A stretch of 64,000 bases of DNA from Glycomyces fuscus (GCA_002529455.1 NYMS01000012.1:1-64000), one strand, 5' to 3'. Counted from the stretch's first letter, positions 18,429 through 28,376 are shown. Notes: generated by a model from the letters alone, not told the origin. A program made the numbers and translations.

Positions 18429-18710
18429 TCAGCGCCTGCCCGAGTGGTGGTAGGCGTCGGCTCGCCCTCGGATGTCATGGATGACGATGACGTTCTTGTC
18501 ATCGTCTATGCCGAACCGGATCCTGTAAGTGGCACGGCGGGCGGCCCAGTCCTGACCGTAGGGGGGATTGAGTCTTTTCCCCACTTTGCGAGGGTTCTCC
18601 CTGAGGCCTCCCCGAATCAGCTCCCATGCCGCCGCCACCTTGTCGGGCAGCGTCCCGGACAGGGCACGGCGCGCGGTGCGGGTCAGGACCATCTCGTACC
18701 GGTCGTTCAC
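18429..18710 (-). CDS. RelE/ParE-type toxin
   Basis: A 93-residue protein of the RelE superfamily: short alpha/beta fold, basic, with ARRATYRIRFGIDDDKNVIVIHDIRGRADAYH matching the C-terminal beta-sheet and the xxYRVxY(x)D pattern. RelE-type toxins cut mRNA at the ribosome; ParE-type ones act on gyrase, and the sequence alone does not settle which. The GTG start overlaps the antitoxin stop as GTGA, so the two are translated together. Confidence 0.85.
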   Translation of the reverse strand: MNDRYEMVLTRTARRALSGTLPDKVAAAWELIRGGLRENPRKVGKRLNPPYGQDWAARRATYRIRFGIDDDKNVIVIHDIRGRADAYHHSGRR

Positions 18711-18997
18711 GTTCCCGTCTCCCGGCGCGCCCGTTCTCGCATGAGCTCGGCCATCTCGTCACCGGTGACCACGTCTCCGCGTTCGTACTCCTCCTTCGCC
18801 TGGGCCAGACCCGCCTGCTCCTCCGGGCTGTCCAGGAGGGCGAAGGTCTCCATCCTCGACTCGTAGTCGTCCACGGAGATCACCACGGCACTGGGCCCGC
18901 CGTTGCGGGTGATCGTGACGGCGTCGTGCCTTCTCTCCACCTCGTCGACGATCTTGGACAGGTTGTTTCTGGCCTCGGCCAGCGGAAGCGTCGTCAT
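18707..18997 (-). CDS. Phd/YefM-family antitoxin
   Basis: A 96-residue antitoxin. The N-terminal DNA-binding half MTTLPLAEARNNLSKIVDEV...AVTITRNGGPSAVVIS is the classical Phd/YefM domain; the acidic C-terminal part (EEQAGLAQAKEEYERGD) should wrap the toxin. First gene of the pair, presumably autorepressing with the toxin as co-repressor. Inserted among core translation genes, which is unusual. Confidence 0.9.
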   Translation of the reverse strand: MTTLPLAEARNNLSKIVDEVERRHDAVTITRNGGPSAVVISVDDYESRMETFALLDSPEEQAGLAQAKEEYERGDVVTGDEMAELMRERARRETGT

Positions 18998-19204
18998 GGC
19001 TTGAATCCCAGCCAAGGGTGTCGTCCGTTGTACAGAATTCACGACAGTTCGCTCTCTTCGTGTGCTGGCTCCGGGAAGCCGCGTCGTCCGGGAGGAGCTG
19101 GAGGACGCGGGGCTCCGCCGCCGCTGGGGCCCGAGCGCGGGCCGCCGCTCTGCCCGGGGCAGAACCGGGTTGGCACACATGCGGAGGGCGGCTACCGTGC
19201 ACCG

Positions 19205-20053
19205 ATGGCGATGATCGACACGGGTGCGACCCGACTGGCGTACGACGAGGCCGGTTCCGGCCCCGCCATCGTTTTCGTGCACGCCGGTGTGGCGGACCGG
19301 CGCATGTGGGACCACCAGTTCGCCGAGTTCGCGAGGACCCACCGGGTGGTCCGCTACGACTGGCGCGGCCGCGGCGGCTCGGCCGACCACGAGGGCCCCG
19401 TGGACCACCACGAGGACCTGCTGGCCCTCATGGACGCCCTGGAAATCGAGCGGGCGACCCTGGTCGGCGCCTCCTTCGGCGGCGCCTACTGCGCGGACGC
19501 GGCGCTGGCCGCCCCGGACCGGGTGGAGGCCCTGGCCCTGGTGTGCCCGGGGATGTCGGGGTACCAGTGGCCGGAGGTCTTCGTGCGCGAGGCCAACAAG
19601 ATGGTGCTGGGCGCCGTCCCCCACGAGCGCCTGGAGGTGTACCGGGCGGGGCACGCCGACCCCGACCCCGGGGACGTCGCGGCGATGGCCGAGGCACAGG
19701 CACGGTTCATGGTGCTGGGTCCCGGACGGGTGCCCGAGGACATGGCGACGGAGGCCTGGGACCTGGTGCTGCTCATGCTGCGCGAGCTGTTCGCCCGCGA
19801 GTGGTCCGGCCCGGTCTGCACCACCCGCTGGCCGGAGCGGCCCGCCCACGGGCGCCTGGGCGAGATCGCCGTACCGACGCTGGTGGTCAAGGGGCTGTCG
19901 GAGATCGCGCAGGTGCGGGAGGTCGCGGACCTGTACGCCGAGGGCGTGCCCGGGGTGCGGCTGCTGGAGATGCCCGACACCGGCCACCTGCCGTCCGTGG
20001 AGCGCCCCGGGGAGCTGACCGCCGCCCTCGCCCGGTTCCTGGGGAGCGGCTGA
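19205..20053 (+). CDS. Alpha/beta-hydrolase fold protein
   Basis: A 282-residue hydrolase. The nucleophile elbow is G-A-S90-F-G-G, the oxyanion segment is FVHAGVADRRMWD, and the catalytic His is in MPDTGHLPSVERP near residue 268. No lid domain beyond a helical insert around 110-190 is evident. The substrate cannot be told; similar proteins act on esters or lactones. Transcribed against the neighbouring minus-strand genes, so it is not part of the ribosome-maturation operon. Confidence 0.85.
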   Translation: MAMIDTGATRLAYDEAGSGPAIVFVHAGVADRRMWDHQFAEFARTHRVVRYDWRGRGGSADHEGPVDHHEDLLALMDALEIERATLVGASFGGAYCADAALAAPDRVEALALVCPGMSGYQWPEVFVREANKMVLGAVPHERLEVYRAGHADPDPGDVAAMAEAQARFMVLGPGRVPEDMATEAWDLVLLMLRELFAREWSGPVCTTRWPERPAHGRLGEIAVPTLVVKGLSEIAQVREVADLYAEGVPGVRLLEMPDTGHLPSVERPGELTAALARFLGSG

Positions 20054-20073
20054 CCGGCCGGGGCCGCACGGGG

Positions 20074-20961
20074 TCAGGCGGGCTCGAAGACCACCACGGG
20101 CTTCATGTGGTCCCGGCGGTTCTCCCCCAGGGCGACCACCCGGCCGTCCGGGGCGAAGAGGCCGACCGGGCCGCTTCCGGACCCGTCCGGGCCGATCCGG
20201 TTGCCGTGCCGGATCCGGATCTCCTCGTCCTCGGTCAGGGCGCGCGCCGGGAAGGCCGCGGCGACGGCCTCGGCCAGCGGGACCTGCGTGAACTCCTCGG
20301 CCAGCTCGTCCAGGGTGCGCGCCCGGGACAGGTCGTAGGGGCCCACCCTGGTGCGCCGCAGCGCCGTCAGGTGCCCGCCCACGCCCAGGTCGGCGCCCAT
20401 GTCACGGGCCAGCGCGCGGATGTAGGTGCCGCTGGAGCAGGTGACGGCGGCGTCCACGTCCACGAACCCCCCGTCGGCCTCGAAGGTCCGGCGCACGTCG
20501 GTGACCGTGAACTCCGCGACGGTGACCGTGCGGGCCTTGAGGGCCACCTCCTTGCCCTCGCGCGCCGACTTGTAGGCGCGCTTGCCGTCCACCTTGATCG
20601 CGCTGACCTGGGGCGGAACCTGCTGGATCTGCCCCGTGAGCTTCTCCGCGGCGGCGCGCACGGCCTCCTCGGAGACCCCCGAGGCGTCCGTCCGCACGGC
20701 GGGCTCGCCCTCGGCGTCGTCGGTGTTGGTCGTCAGGCCGAGGCGGATCGTGGCCTCGTAGACCTTCTCGGTCAGGGTCAGGTGGCCCAGGAGCTTGGTG
20801 CCCTTCTCGATGCCCAGCACCAGGACCCCGGTGGCCATCGGGTCCAGGGTGCCCGCGTGGCCGACCCTGCGGGTACGCGCGAGTCCGCGCGTCCTGGCGA
20901 CCACGTCGTGCGAGGTCCAGTCGGCGGGCTTGTCGACGACCACGACGCCGCTCTCGGCCAT
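20074..20961 (-). CDS. truB: tRNA pseudouridine-55 synthase
   Basis: A 295-residue TruB that makes pseudouridine 55 in the T-loop of tRNAs. Motif II with the catalytic aspartate is RVGHAGTLDPMATGVL; KVYEATIRLG and SSGTYIRALARDMG are the other conserved blocks, and a small C-terminal PUA-like domain follows. Downstream of rbfA by 54 bp, same strand. Confidence 0.97.
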   Translation of the reverse strand: MAESGVVVVDKPADWTSHDVVARTRGLARTRRVGHAGTLDPMATGVLVLGIEKGTKLLGHLTLTEKVYEATIRLGLTTNTDDAEGEPAVRTDASGVSEEAVRAAAEKLTGQIQQVPPQVSAIKVDGKRAYKSAREGKEVALKARTVTVAEFTVTDVRRTFEADGGFVDVDAAVTCSSGTYIRALARDMGADLGVGGHLTALRRTRVGPYDLSRARTLDELAEEFTQVPLAEAVAAAFPARALTEDEEIRIRHGNRIGPDGSGSGPVGLFAPDGRVVALGENRRDHMKPVVVFEPA

Positions 20962-21015
20962 GGGGCTCCTCCGGGTGAAGGGGCGGCGGCGCGGTCCGCG
21001 CCGCCGCCGGGGGTG

Positions 21016-21459
21016 TTACTCGTCCTCGTCGCGCTCGTCCTCGCGGGGCGCCCGGTAGGGGTCGGCCTCACCCGCGGGCTGGGCGCCGCTGGCCTTCTCG
21101 GCCAGCTCCGCGTCCGACTGGCGCGCCTTGAGCAGCAGTTCCTCGATGTGCTGGGCGTTCTCCTGCACCTCGTCGACGACGAAGGTCAGGCTCGGCGTGT
21201 GCCGGATGCCGGTCTGGCGCCCCACCTCGGTACGGATCACGCCCTTGGCGCTCTCCAGGGCCGCGCCTGAGGCGGCCTTCTCCTCGGGGGTGCCGAACAC
21301 CGTGTAGTACACCGTGGCGTCCCGCAGGTCGGCGGTGATGCGCGCGTCGGTCACGGTGACGAATCCCAGGCGCGGGTCCTTGATGCGCCGGTCCAGCATC
21401 TCGGCGACGATGCGCTGGATGCGGTCGGCGATCTTGCGCGCGCGTGCGGCGTCAACCAT
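21016..21459 (-). CDS. rbfA: Ribosome-binding factor A
   Basis: A 147-residue KH-fold factor for 30S maturation, acting on the 16S 5' domain. ARKIADRIQRIVAEML, IKDPRLGFVTVTDARIT and RHTPSLTFVVDE are the conserved blocks; the C-terminal 30 residues are acidic and charged. It starts two bases from the upstream ylxP stop, so the genes form one operon. Confidence 0.96.
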   Translation of the reverse strand: MVDAARARKIADRIQRIVAEMLDRRIKDPRLGFVTVTDARITADLRDATVYYTVFGTPEEKAASGAALESAKGVIRTEVGRQTGIRHTPSLTFVVDEVQENAQHIEELLLKARQSDAELAEKASGAQPAGEADPYRAPREDERDEDE

Positions 21460-21461
21460 CG

Positions 21462-21758
21462 TCAGTCTTCCTCTTCGTTGAAGAGCCGCTGCCTGGCGGA
21501 GAGCAGCTCCAGTTCGGGACGGCCCGCGACGAAGCGCTCGCAGGAGTCCATCAGGTCCCGGGCGTGCGCGGCCGTCGGTGCGGCCACCGCGACGCCGATC
21601 TCGGCCCGGCGGTACAGGTCGTGCTCGCCCGTCTCGGAGACCGAGACCGAGAACCTGCGACGCAGCTCGGCGATGACGGGTCGGACCAGCGAACGCTTCT
21701 GTTTGAGCGAGTGGACGTCCCCGAGGAGGACGTCCAGGGTCAGCGCCCCAACGTACAA
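21462..21758 (-). CDS. YlxP/DUF503 family protein
   Basis: A 98-residue DUF503 protein. The N terminus LTLDVLLGDVHSLKQKRSLVRPVIAELRRRF is the family hallmark. In Bacillus the homologue YlxP has been linked to ribosome assembly; its mechanism is unknown. The start codon is TTG after AGGTGA. Located between infB and rbfA, the usual position. Confidence 0.93.
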   Translation of the reverse strand: MYVGALTLDVLLGDVHSLKQKRSLVRPVIAELRRRFSVSVSETGEHDLYRRAEIGVAVAAPTAAHARDLMDSCERFVAGRPELELLSARQRLFNEEED

Positions 21759-21861
21759 GTGATCACCTGTGGTGTGTGGAGTCGTGTGCCGCGGTCAGCG
21801 GCGTCAAACACGGGGCCCCGGCCGCACGGCCGGGGCCCCGTCTGGTCAGGCTCCGCGAGGA

Positions 21862-24800
21862 TCAGTCGCGGGGCTTCTCCTGCATCTCGTACGTCTCGAT
21901 GACGTCCTCGACACGCAGGTCGTTGTAGCCGACCCCGATACCGCACTCGAAGCCCTCGCGGACCTCGGTCGCGTCGTCCTTGAACCGGCGCAGGGACTCC
22001 ACGGTGAGGTTCTCGGAGATGACGACCCCTTCGCGGATGAGCCGCGCCTTGGAGTTGCGGCGGATGAGGCCGCTGCGGACGATCGAACCGGCGATGTTGC
22101 CGATCTTGGGCACCTTGAAGACCTCGCGGATCTCCGCGCTGCCGAGCTGGACCTCTTCGTAGACCGGCTTGAGCAGGCCCTTGACCGCGGCCTCGACCTC
22201 GTCGATGGCCTGGTAGATCACCGAGTAGTACCGGATGTCCACGCCCATGCGGTCGGCCAGCTCGCTGTTCTTGCCCTCGGGCCGAACGTTGAAGCCGACG
22301 ATGATCGCCTCGGCGGAGGCCGCCAGGTTGATGTCGTTCTGCGTGATCGCACCGACACCGCGCCCGATGACCCGGATGCTCACCTCGTCGCCACCGGCGT
22401 CGATCTTGAGCAGGGACTCCTCCAGCGCCTCGACGGAACCGGACATGTCGCCCTTGATGAGGAGGAGCAGCTCGGAGCGCTCGCCCTCCTTCAGGGCGTT
22501 CTGCCAGTTGTCGAGGGTGACCCGGCGGGCCGAACGCGCCTGCTGGGCGAAGCGCTCACGCGCCTCGCGCTGCTGGGCGATCTGCCGCGCCACCCGGTCG
22601 TCCTTGACGACCAGGAAGCTGTCACCGGCGCTGGGAACGTTGGTCAGACCCAGCACCTGCACCGGACGGGACGGCTCGGCGCTCTGCACGTTCTGGCCGT
22701 GCTCGTCGAGCATGGCGCGGACGCGGCCGAAGGCGTCACCACAGACGATCGAGTCACCGACGTTGAGCGTGCCGCGCTGGACCAGCACCGTGGCCATGGA
22801 ACCGCGACCGCGGTCCAGGTAGGCCTCGATGGCCAGACCCTGCGCGTCCATCTCCGGGTTGGCCTGGAGATCGAGCGCGGCGTCGGAGGTCAGCACGATC
22901 GACTCGAGCAGGGTGTCGATGTTGGTGCCGCGGAGCGCGGAGATGTCCACGAACTGGACGTCGCCGCCGTACTCCTCGGCCACCAGGCCGTACTCGGTGA
23001 GCTGCGCGCGGACCCGCTGCGGGTCGGCGCCCTCGACGTCGATCTTGTTGACCGCGACCACGATCGGGACCTCGGCCGCCTTGGCGTGGTCGATGGCCTC
23101 GGCCGTCTGCGGCTTGACGCCGTCGTCGGCGGCCACGACCAGCACCGCGATGTCGGTGACCTTCGCACCGCGGGCACGCATGGCGGTGAACGCCTCGTGA
23201 CCCGGGGTGTCGATGAAGGTGAGCTTGCGCTCCTCGCCGTCCACCTCGGTGGCGACCTGGTAGGCGCCGATGTGCTGGGTGATACCGCCGGCCTCGCCGC
23301 TGACGACGTTGGTCTTGCGGATGGTGTCCAGCAGTCGGGTCTTACCGTGGTCGACGTGACCCATGACGGTGACCACCGGCGGACGCGGACGCAGGTCCTC
23401 GTCGGTGCCCTCGTCCTCGCCGAACTCGATGGAGAAGGACTCCAGCAGCTCGCGGTCCTCGTCCTCCGGACTGACGACCTCGATCCTGTACTTGAGCTCC
23501 TCGCCCAGCAGCATCAGCGTCTCGTCCGGAAGGGACTGGGTCGCGGTGACCATCTCACCCAGGTGCATCATCACCTGGACGAGCGACGCCGGGTTGACGT
23601 CGATCTTGTCGCCGAAGTCCGACAGCGAGGCGCCGCGGGACAGGCGGATGGTCTGGTCGTTGCCGCTCGGGATCTTGACGCCGCCGAACGACGGGGCCTG
23701 GAAGTCGTGGAACTCCTGGCGCCGCTGCTTCTTGGACTTGCGGGCACGCCCGGGACGGCCGCCGGGGCGTCCGAACGCACCGGCCGTACCGCCGCCGCGA
23801 CCGCGGCCACCGCCGCCGGGACGGCCACCGAAGCCGCCCGGACGACCGCCGCCGCCGACACCGGGACGCGGACCGCCGCCACCCGCGGGGGCTCCCCCGC
23901 GACCGCGGCCACCGCCGCCGGGACGACCGCCGCCACCGCCGCGGCCGCCGCCCGCGGGCGGGGCGGGACGGGACGAGGGCATGTTCATCGGGCTGGGGCG
24001 CGGACCGCCGGGCCGGGGACCGGGGCGCGGGGCACCCGCGGCACCGCCCGGACGCGGAGCGCCCGCGGCGCCACCGGGACGCGGGGCGCGCTGGTCGCCG
24101 CCGCCCTGCGGGCCGGGACGCGGACCCGGACGCGGGCCGCCCGGACGCGGAGCGCCCGCGGCGCCACCCGGACGGGGAGCGCGCTGGTCGCCGCCGCCCT
24201 GCGGGCCGGGACGCGGACCCGGACGCGGGCCGCCGGGCCGCGGAGCGGCCGGCTTGGAGCCCATGCCGGAGGCGTTGGACGCGAACGGGTTGTTGCCCGG
24301 ACGGGGACCGGACGGACGCGGGCCGGGACGGGCCCCGCCGCGCTCGGGGCGGTCGCCGCCGCGCTGGGGACGGTCGCCGCGCTGCGGACGGTCGGGACGA
24401 CCGCCCTCGGGACGGCCACCCTCGGAACGGGCGCCCTCAGGACGGCCGCCCTCGGGGCGCGCGCCTTCGGGGCGTCCGCCCTCGGGACGGCCACCGGGGC
24501 CGGCCGGAGCACCGGGCTTGGGGGCGCCGCCGGGGCGGGGACCAGCCTCGCCGCGGGGAGCCTTGGGGCCGGGCTTGGGCGCGTTCGCGCGCGGAGCGCT
24601 CTCTGCCTGCGCGGCGGCCTCGCCCTGCGGGGCGGCCTTGGGCGCGGGAGCCGGCCGGGGGCCGGGCTTGGGCGCCGGACCCGGCTTCGGGGCGGCGCTC
24701 TTCTCCGCGGCGGGACGCGGGCCGGGCTTGGGAGCCGAACCCTTGCGACCGCCTTCGGAACCGTTGTTGAAGGCTTCTTGGAGGCGTCGTACGACGGGGG

Positions 24801-24918
24801 CCTCTATGGTCGAGGACGCCGAACGGACGAATTCACCCATCTCGTTGAGCTTGGCCAGGACGGCCTTGCTCTCTACACCGAACTCCTTGGCGAGTTCATA
24901 TACCCGGACCTTCGCCAC
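21862..24918 (-). CDS. infB: Translation initiation factor IF-2
   Basis: A 1018-residue IF-2 that brings formyl-Met-tRNA to the 30S subunit. Residues 1-50 hold the IF2_N domain ([28 protein letters not shown], described here in part). About 55-390 is a disordered Gly/Pro/Arg extension typical of high-GC actinobacteria. The GTPase domain follows with GHVDHGKT, then domains II, III and IV. Within the extension two 31-residue units are repeated in tandem. The start is GTG after GAAGGAG. Downstream come ylxP, rbfA and truB; upstream are ylxR, nusA and rimP. Confidence 0.97.
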   Translation of the reverse strand: MAKVRVYELAKEFGVESKAVLAKLNEMGEFVRSASSTIEAPVVRRLQEAFNNGSEGGRKGSAPKPGPRPAAEKSAAPKPGPAPKPGPRPAPAPKAAPQGEAAAQAESAPRANAPKPGPKAPRGEAGPRPGGAPKPGAPAGPGGRPEGGRPEGARPEGGRPEGARSEGGRPEGGRPDRPQRGDRPQRGGDRPERGGARPGPRPSGPRPGNNPFASNASGMGSKPAAPRPGGPRPGPRPGPQGGGDQRAPRPGGAAGAPRPGGPRPGPRPGPQGGGDQRAPRPGGAAGAPRPGGAAGAPRPGPRPGGPRPSPMNMPSSRPAPPAGGGRGGGGGRPGGGGRGRGGAPAGGGGPRPGVGGGGRPGGFGGRPGGGGRGRGGGTAGAFGRPGGRPGRARKSKKQRRQEFHDFQAPSFGGVKIPSGNDQTIRLSRGASLSDFGDKIDVNPASLVQVMMHLGEMVTATQSLPDETLMLLGEELKYRIEVVSPEDEDRELLESFSIEFGEDEGTDEDLRPRPPVVTVMGHVDHGKTRLLDTIRKTNVVSGEAGGITQHIGAYQVATEVDGEERKLTFIDTPGHEAFTAMRARGAKVTDIAVLVVAADDGVKPQTAEAIDHAKAAEVPIVVAVNKIDVEGADPQRVRAQLTEYGLVAEEYGGDVQFVDISALRGTNIDTLLESIVLTSDAALDLQANPEMDAQGLAIEAYLDRGRGSMATVLVQRGTLNVGDSIVCGDAFGRVRAMLDEHGQNVQSAEPSRPVQVLGLTNVPSAGDSFLVVKDDRVARQIAQQREARERFAQQARSARRVTLDNWQNALKEGERSELLLLIKGDMSGSVEALEESLLKIDAGGDEVSIRVIGRGVGAITQNDINLAASAEAIIVGFNVRPEGKNSELADRMGVDIRYYSVIYQAIDEVEAAVKGLLKPVYEEVQLGSAEIREVFKVPKIGNIAGSIVRSGLIRRNSKARLIREGVVISENLTVESLRRFKDDATEVREGFECGIGVGYNDLRVEDVIETYEMQEKPRD
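24047..24232 (-). repeat. Tandem 93-bp duplication inside infB
   Basis: Two near-identical 93-bp units, about 24047-24139 and 24140-24232, encode two copies of a 31-residue Gly/Pro/Arg unit containing [12 protein letters not shown]. They differ at only a few third positions, which points to recent duplication or slippage in the disordered part of IF-2. Confidence 0.8.
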
Positions 24919-25129
24919 TACTCTCCTTCAGCTTCGGTCCGGGACATGGGCTTGTGCCGGACCGTCGTTAGCTCGAGTTACTCATCGCTGCGTACTCATC
25001 AGGCGCTCATCGCAATCTCGACCTGCTTCCTCATCGCTACACAACAATGGGCCGGTTCTCCGTGCCGACACAGCACTGGACGCCGACCTCGGTCAGTACA
25101 ACCCAGAAGTCGGCCCAGACATTCCAACC

Positions 25130-25453
25130 CTATCGGGAACGCTGACCCGATCCGCCACGCGGGGCGGCGTCGATCAGGGCCGCCACGGGTGAGACGTCCC
25201 ACCCGTTGGCGTCCGCTCCCCTCCGGTAGGCGCGTGACCAGGCCCTGCGGCGTTCGGCGAGCTCGAAGCACCGCCGATCGCGGTGCAGGTAGGCGCCGCG
25301 CCCCGGAAGACGACCCCGGGTGTCGGGCGTGATGACCGTGCCCTCGGCCACCAGCCGCACGAGGTCGGACTGGACTGCCCGCGACCGACACCCCACGCAC
25401 GTACGCACGGGGCGGTCGGGACCGTCATGGGCCACCCTATCGCGTCGAGGCAT
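25130..25453 (-). CDS. YlxR family RNA-binding protein (DUF448)
   Basis: A 107-residue YlxR protein with the family core RPVRTCVGCRSRAVQSDLVRLVA followed by PGRGAYLHRDRRCFELAERRRAWSRAYRR, described here in parts. YlxR binds nucleic acid and in some bacteria modulates transcription or the RNase P RNA. The ATG at 25453 leaves 13 bp after the nusA stop but has a weak ribosome binding site; an in-frame start at 25504 would overlap nusA, so coupling is possible either way. Confidence 0.92.
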   Translation of the reverse strand: MPRRDRVAHDGPDRPVRTCVGCRSRAVQSDLVRLVAEGTVITPDTRGRLPGRGAYLHRDRRCFELAERRRAWSRAYRRGADANGWDVSPVAALIDAAPRGGSGQRSR

Positions 25454-25466
25454 GCGCGCGACCCGA

Positions 25467-26492
25467 TCAACCGGTCGCGGCGGTGTCGTCGCCCTCGACG
25501 GCATCCTCCCGACCCGGGTCCCCGGCGGGCTCGGCGTCGGAGCGGATGTCGATGCGCCAGCCGGTCAGACGCGCGGCCAGACGGGCGTTCTGGCCCTCCT
25601 TGCCGATCGCGAGGGACTGCTGGTAGTCGGGCACGACCACGCGGGCGACGCGGGACGCCATGTCAAGGATTTCCACGGAGTTGACCCGCGCGGGGGACAG
25701 GGCGTTGGCGACGAACACGGCGGGGTCCTCGGAGTAGTCGACGATGTCGATCTTCTCCCCGTGGAGTTCGGCCATGACGTTGCGGACGCGGCTGCCGAGC
25801 GGGCCGATGCAGGCGCCCTTGGCGTTGACCCCGCCGCGGTTGGAGCGGACGGCCATCTTGGTGCGGTGGCCCGCCTCGCGGGCGATCGCCGCGATGTCGA
25901 CGGTGCCGTCGGCGATCTCGGGGACCTCCAGCTCGAAGAGCTTGCGCACCAGGTTGGGGTGCGTGCGCGAGAGGGTGACCGAGGGGCCGCGGTGGCCCTT
26001 GCGGACCTGCACGACATAGGCGCGCAGGCGCTCGCCGTGGGTGTAGGTCTCGGTGGGCACCTGCTCCTGCGGCGGCAGGACCGCCTCGATCTTGCCGAGG
26101 TCCACCAGCACGTTGCGGGGGTCCTTGCCCTGCTGGATGATGCCGGAGACGATGTCGTGCTCGCGTCCGGCGAACTCGCCCAGGGTCAGCTCGTCCTCGG
26201 CGTCGCGCAGGCGCTGGAGGATGACCTGCTTGGCGGTGGAGGTCGCGATGCGGCCGAACCCGGTGGGGGTCCCGTCGAACTCGCCGACGGCCTCGCCGTC
26301 CTCGCCGGTCTCGGCCACCCACACGGTCACGTGGCCGGTGGAGCGGTTGAGCTCGACGCGGGCCCGCTTCTCGGGGCCCTCCTCACGGTGGTAGGCGATC
26401 AGCAGCGCGTCCTCGATGGCCTTGGCCACGAGTTCGACGGAGATGTCCTTCTCGCGTTCCAGGCTGCGCAGAACGCTCATGTCAATATCCAT
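25467..26492 (-). CDS. nusA: Transcription termination/antitermination protein NusA
   Basis: A 341-residue NusA: N-terminal RNA polymerase-binding domain, S1 domain ([20 protein letters not shown] precedes the KH1 region) and two KH domains with [23 protein letters not shown] and [22 protein letters not shown]. It lacks the C-terminal acidic repeats of Escherichia coli NusA, as usual in actinobacteria. The ATG follows GAGGGGGAG. The rimP stop is 12 bp upstream. Confidence 0.96.
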   Translation of the reverse strand: MDIDMSVLRSLEREKDISVELVAKAIEDALLIAYHREEGPEKRARVELNRSTGHVTVWVAETGEDGEAVGEFDGTPTGFGRIATSTAKQVILQRLRDAEDELTLGEFAGREHDIVSGIIQQGKDPRNVLVDLGKIEAVLPPQEQVPTETYTHGERLRAYVVQVRKGHRGPSVTLSRTHPNLVRKLFELEVPEIADGTVDIAAIAREAGHRTKMAVRSNRGGVNAKGACIGPLGSRVRNVMAELHGEKIDIVDYSEDPAVFVANALSPARVNSVEILDMASRVARVVVPDYQQSLAIGKEGQNARLAARLTGWRIDIRSDAEPAGDPGREDAVEGDDTAATG

Positions 26493-26504
26493 GGGGCTCC
26501 CCCT

Positions 26505-26987
26505 CTAGTCCGCCGCGTCGGTGTCGGCATCGTGGCGGAATTCCACCTGGACCCTGCCCTTGCCGAGTTCGGCGTGGGTGAAGGTGCGGGGCTGGCCCTC
26601 GACGTCCAGGGTGACCCCGTCGTCGTCGGCGCCGGTGACGCGCCCGGTGACCTTGCCGCCCTCGGCGAGGGAGGCGATCACCAGGCGGCCGCGGGAGCGG
26701 CGCCAGTGCCTCGGCTGGGTCAGCGGACGGTCCACACCCGGCGAGGTGACCTCCAGGACGTAGGGCTGCGCGCCCATGACGTCGGAGGAGTCCAGCAGGG
26801 TGTTCACCTCCTGGCTGACCTCGCCGACCGTGTCCAGGTCGACCCCGTTGTCGGAGTCCACGACCACGCGCAGCACCCGTCGCTTGCCGGCCGGTGTGAG
26901 TTCGACGGCTTCCAGGTCCAGTCCGGCCTCGGCCAGTACCGGCTCCAGCAGCTCGGCGATGCGCTCCTCGCGCGCCTGCGCTCCCAT
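26505..26987 (-). CDS. rimP: Ribosome maturation factor RimP
   Basis: A 160-residue RimP needed for 30S maturation. Conserved AGLDLEAVELTPAGKRRVLRVVVDSD and YVLEVTSPGVDRPL are present, with a C-terminal Sm-like domain. The ATG at 26987 was chosen because GGAGGGGCAGGA precedes it; a TTG six codons upstream is also in frame. First gene of the rimP-nusA-ylxR-infB operon. Confidence 0.93.
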   Translation of the reverse strand: MGAQAREERIAELLEPVLAEAGLDLEAVELTPAGKRRVLRVVVDSDNGVDLDTVGEVSQEVNTLLDSSDVMGAQPYVLEVTSPGVDRPLTQPRHWRRSRGRLVIASLAEGGKVTGRVTGADDDGVTLDVEGQPRTFTHAELGKGRVQVEFRHDADTDAAD

Positions 26988-27318
26988 GTGGTCCTGCCCC
27001 TCCAACGGCGAAATCCCGCCCGCGCGGCCGTCGGGCCGGTGTACGGGGCGGTCCAGCTCTGTACGTAGTCTTCGACTTCAGCGGCCCGCCCCCGGTGCGG
27101 GGACGCGGACCGCCCGCGCGTCGCGTGCGACGGCGGTTGTGCTGCAAGGGTATCCACACCCGGAACCCCTCCAGGTCGCCGTCGGTGCCCGGGGCGCGTC
27201 GGCGCGTGCCTTCCGGGGCGCGGCCCCGAGGCGGCGTCCCCCGCCCCACAGGGGACGTGGAAGGATGGGGGCCGGGGGGCCGCCGCGGGCGGCCCGCACC
27301 ACATGGAGGGGAGGGCGC

Positions 27319-27819
27319 GTGGGGATCGGCTGTGTCAGCCGTCGCACGGTGCTGGGCGCGACGGCCGCGGCGGGCGTCGTGGGTCTGGCCGGGTGCGGCG
27401 GTGCTGAGTGGTACCCCTCGGACGTGACCCCGGACGTGTACGTGCTGCGCGCGGTGGTCCGGGAGAAGGAGCGGATGATCGCGCGCTACGAGGCCGCGGT
27501 CGCCGGGGGGACCGGGCCGGAGGAACTGCTGGAGCGGTTCCTGGAGCACCACCTGTCCCACCTGGACGCGCTGGTGGAGTCCCTGCCCGAGGACGCGCCG
27601 CCCGCCTCCCCCGAGCCCTCCGGCGCCCCCTCCTCCCCGGAGGCGCCCCCCGTTCCGGAGGCGGCGCCGGGGACCGCGGCGCTGCGCGTGCTGGAGGCCG
27701 CGGCGACCAGCGCCCGGCTGGACCAGGCGGGCGCCGTCACCGACCCCGCGCTGGCGCAGCTGATCAGCGCGATCGGCGCGTGCGAGGCGGGGCACGCCCA
27801 CCTGCTGGCCCAGGAGTAG
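27319..27819 (+). CDS. Tat-type lipoprotein of unknown function
   Basis: A 166-residue exported protein. The N terminus SRRTVLGATAAAGVVGLAGC combines a twin-arginine signal with a lipobox, so it is probably a Tat-exported lipoprotein with Cys26 lipidated. The mature part is mostly helical with a Pro/Ser/Glu linker around residues 93-120. The GTG start follows GGAGGGGAGG. It lies 39 bp upstream of a ferritin-like gene; the C-terminal helices may be a related DUF4439-like four-helix domain. This pair divergent from rimP is common in actinobacteria. Confidence 0.75.
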   Translation: MGIGCVSRRTVLGATAAAGVVGLAGCGGAEWYPSDVTPDVYVLRAVVREKERMIARYEAAVAGGTGPEELLERFLEHHLSHLDALVESLPEDAPPASPEPSGAPSSPEAPPVPEAAPGTAALRVLEAAATSARLDQAGAVTDPALAQLISAIGACEAGHAHLLAQE

Positions 27820-27858
27820 CGGCGCACACCCCCAGACGGAGAGAAGGCAGGTAGCAAG

Positions 27859-28311
27859 GTGAGCGAGAGCCCCGCGTCCACCGGTGAGGAGCTGGACGCC
27901 GGCCCCCAGGCGCTGGCCGAGGCGCTGCGCGCCGAACACGCGGCCGTGTACGGGTACGAGTTCATCGGCGGGGCCGCCGAGGACGAGGGCCGCCGCGACC
28001 GCGCGGGAAGCACCGCCCACGAGCACAAGGCGCTGCGCGACGCGCTGCACGCGGCGGCGGTGGAACGGGGCCTGGACCCGCCGCCCGCGCTGGCCTCCTA
28101 CCCGGTCGCGGAGGAGTACGGCGACGAGGCCGTCGACGCCTACGCCGCGGGGCTGGAGCAGGCGGCCGCGCGCGCCCACCTGTGGCTGACCGCCTCGCGC
28201 GACACCGACCTGCGGGTGACGGGGGCCCGGGCGCTGCAGGAGACGACCGTGCGCCTGCTGGAGTGGGGCGGGGCGCTGGACGCCCTGCCCGGCTTCGACG
28301 AGGCCGGCTGA
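27859..28311 (+). CDS. Ferritin-like domain protein (DUF4439-like)
   Basis: A 150-residue four-helix protein. RAEHAAVYGYEFIGG and AHEHKALRDALHAAA carry the Glu/His residues expected of a ferritin-like bundle, followed by EEYGDEAVDAYAAGLEQAAARA. Whether it binds iron is not known. No signal peptide. GTG start. Probably co-transcribed with the preceding lipoprotein. Confidence 0.8.
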   Translation: MSESPASTGEELDAGPQALAEALRAEHAAVYGYEFIGGAAEDEGRRDRAGSTAHEHKALRDALHAAAVERGLDPPPALASYPVAEEYGDEAVDAYAAGLEQAAARAHLWLTASRDTDLRVTGARALQETTVRLLEWGGALDALPGFDEAG

Positions 28312-28327
28312 CCGCCGCCCCACGGAC

Positions 28328-28364
28328 GGGGGGAGGGCCCGGAGACCTCCCGGACCCTCCCCCC
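28328..28364. terminator. Bidirectional terminator between convergent genes
   Basis: A 15-base stem (28328-28342 with 28350-28364, one mismatch that becomes G-U on the minus strand) with a 7-base loop lies between the ferritin-like gene and the proS stop. Confidence 0.75.
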
Positions 28365-28376
28365 TCGCGTCACCCG

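Noticed and set aside
21769-25332. Plus-strand open frame of almost 1200 codons opposite infB
   Set aside because: Mirror of the infB codon pattern (Ala/Thr/Gly repeats), no ribosome binding site and no conserved segment.
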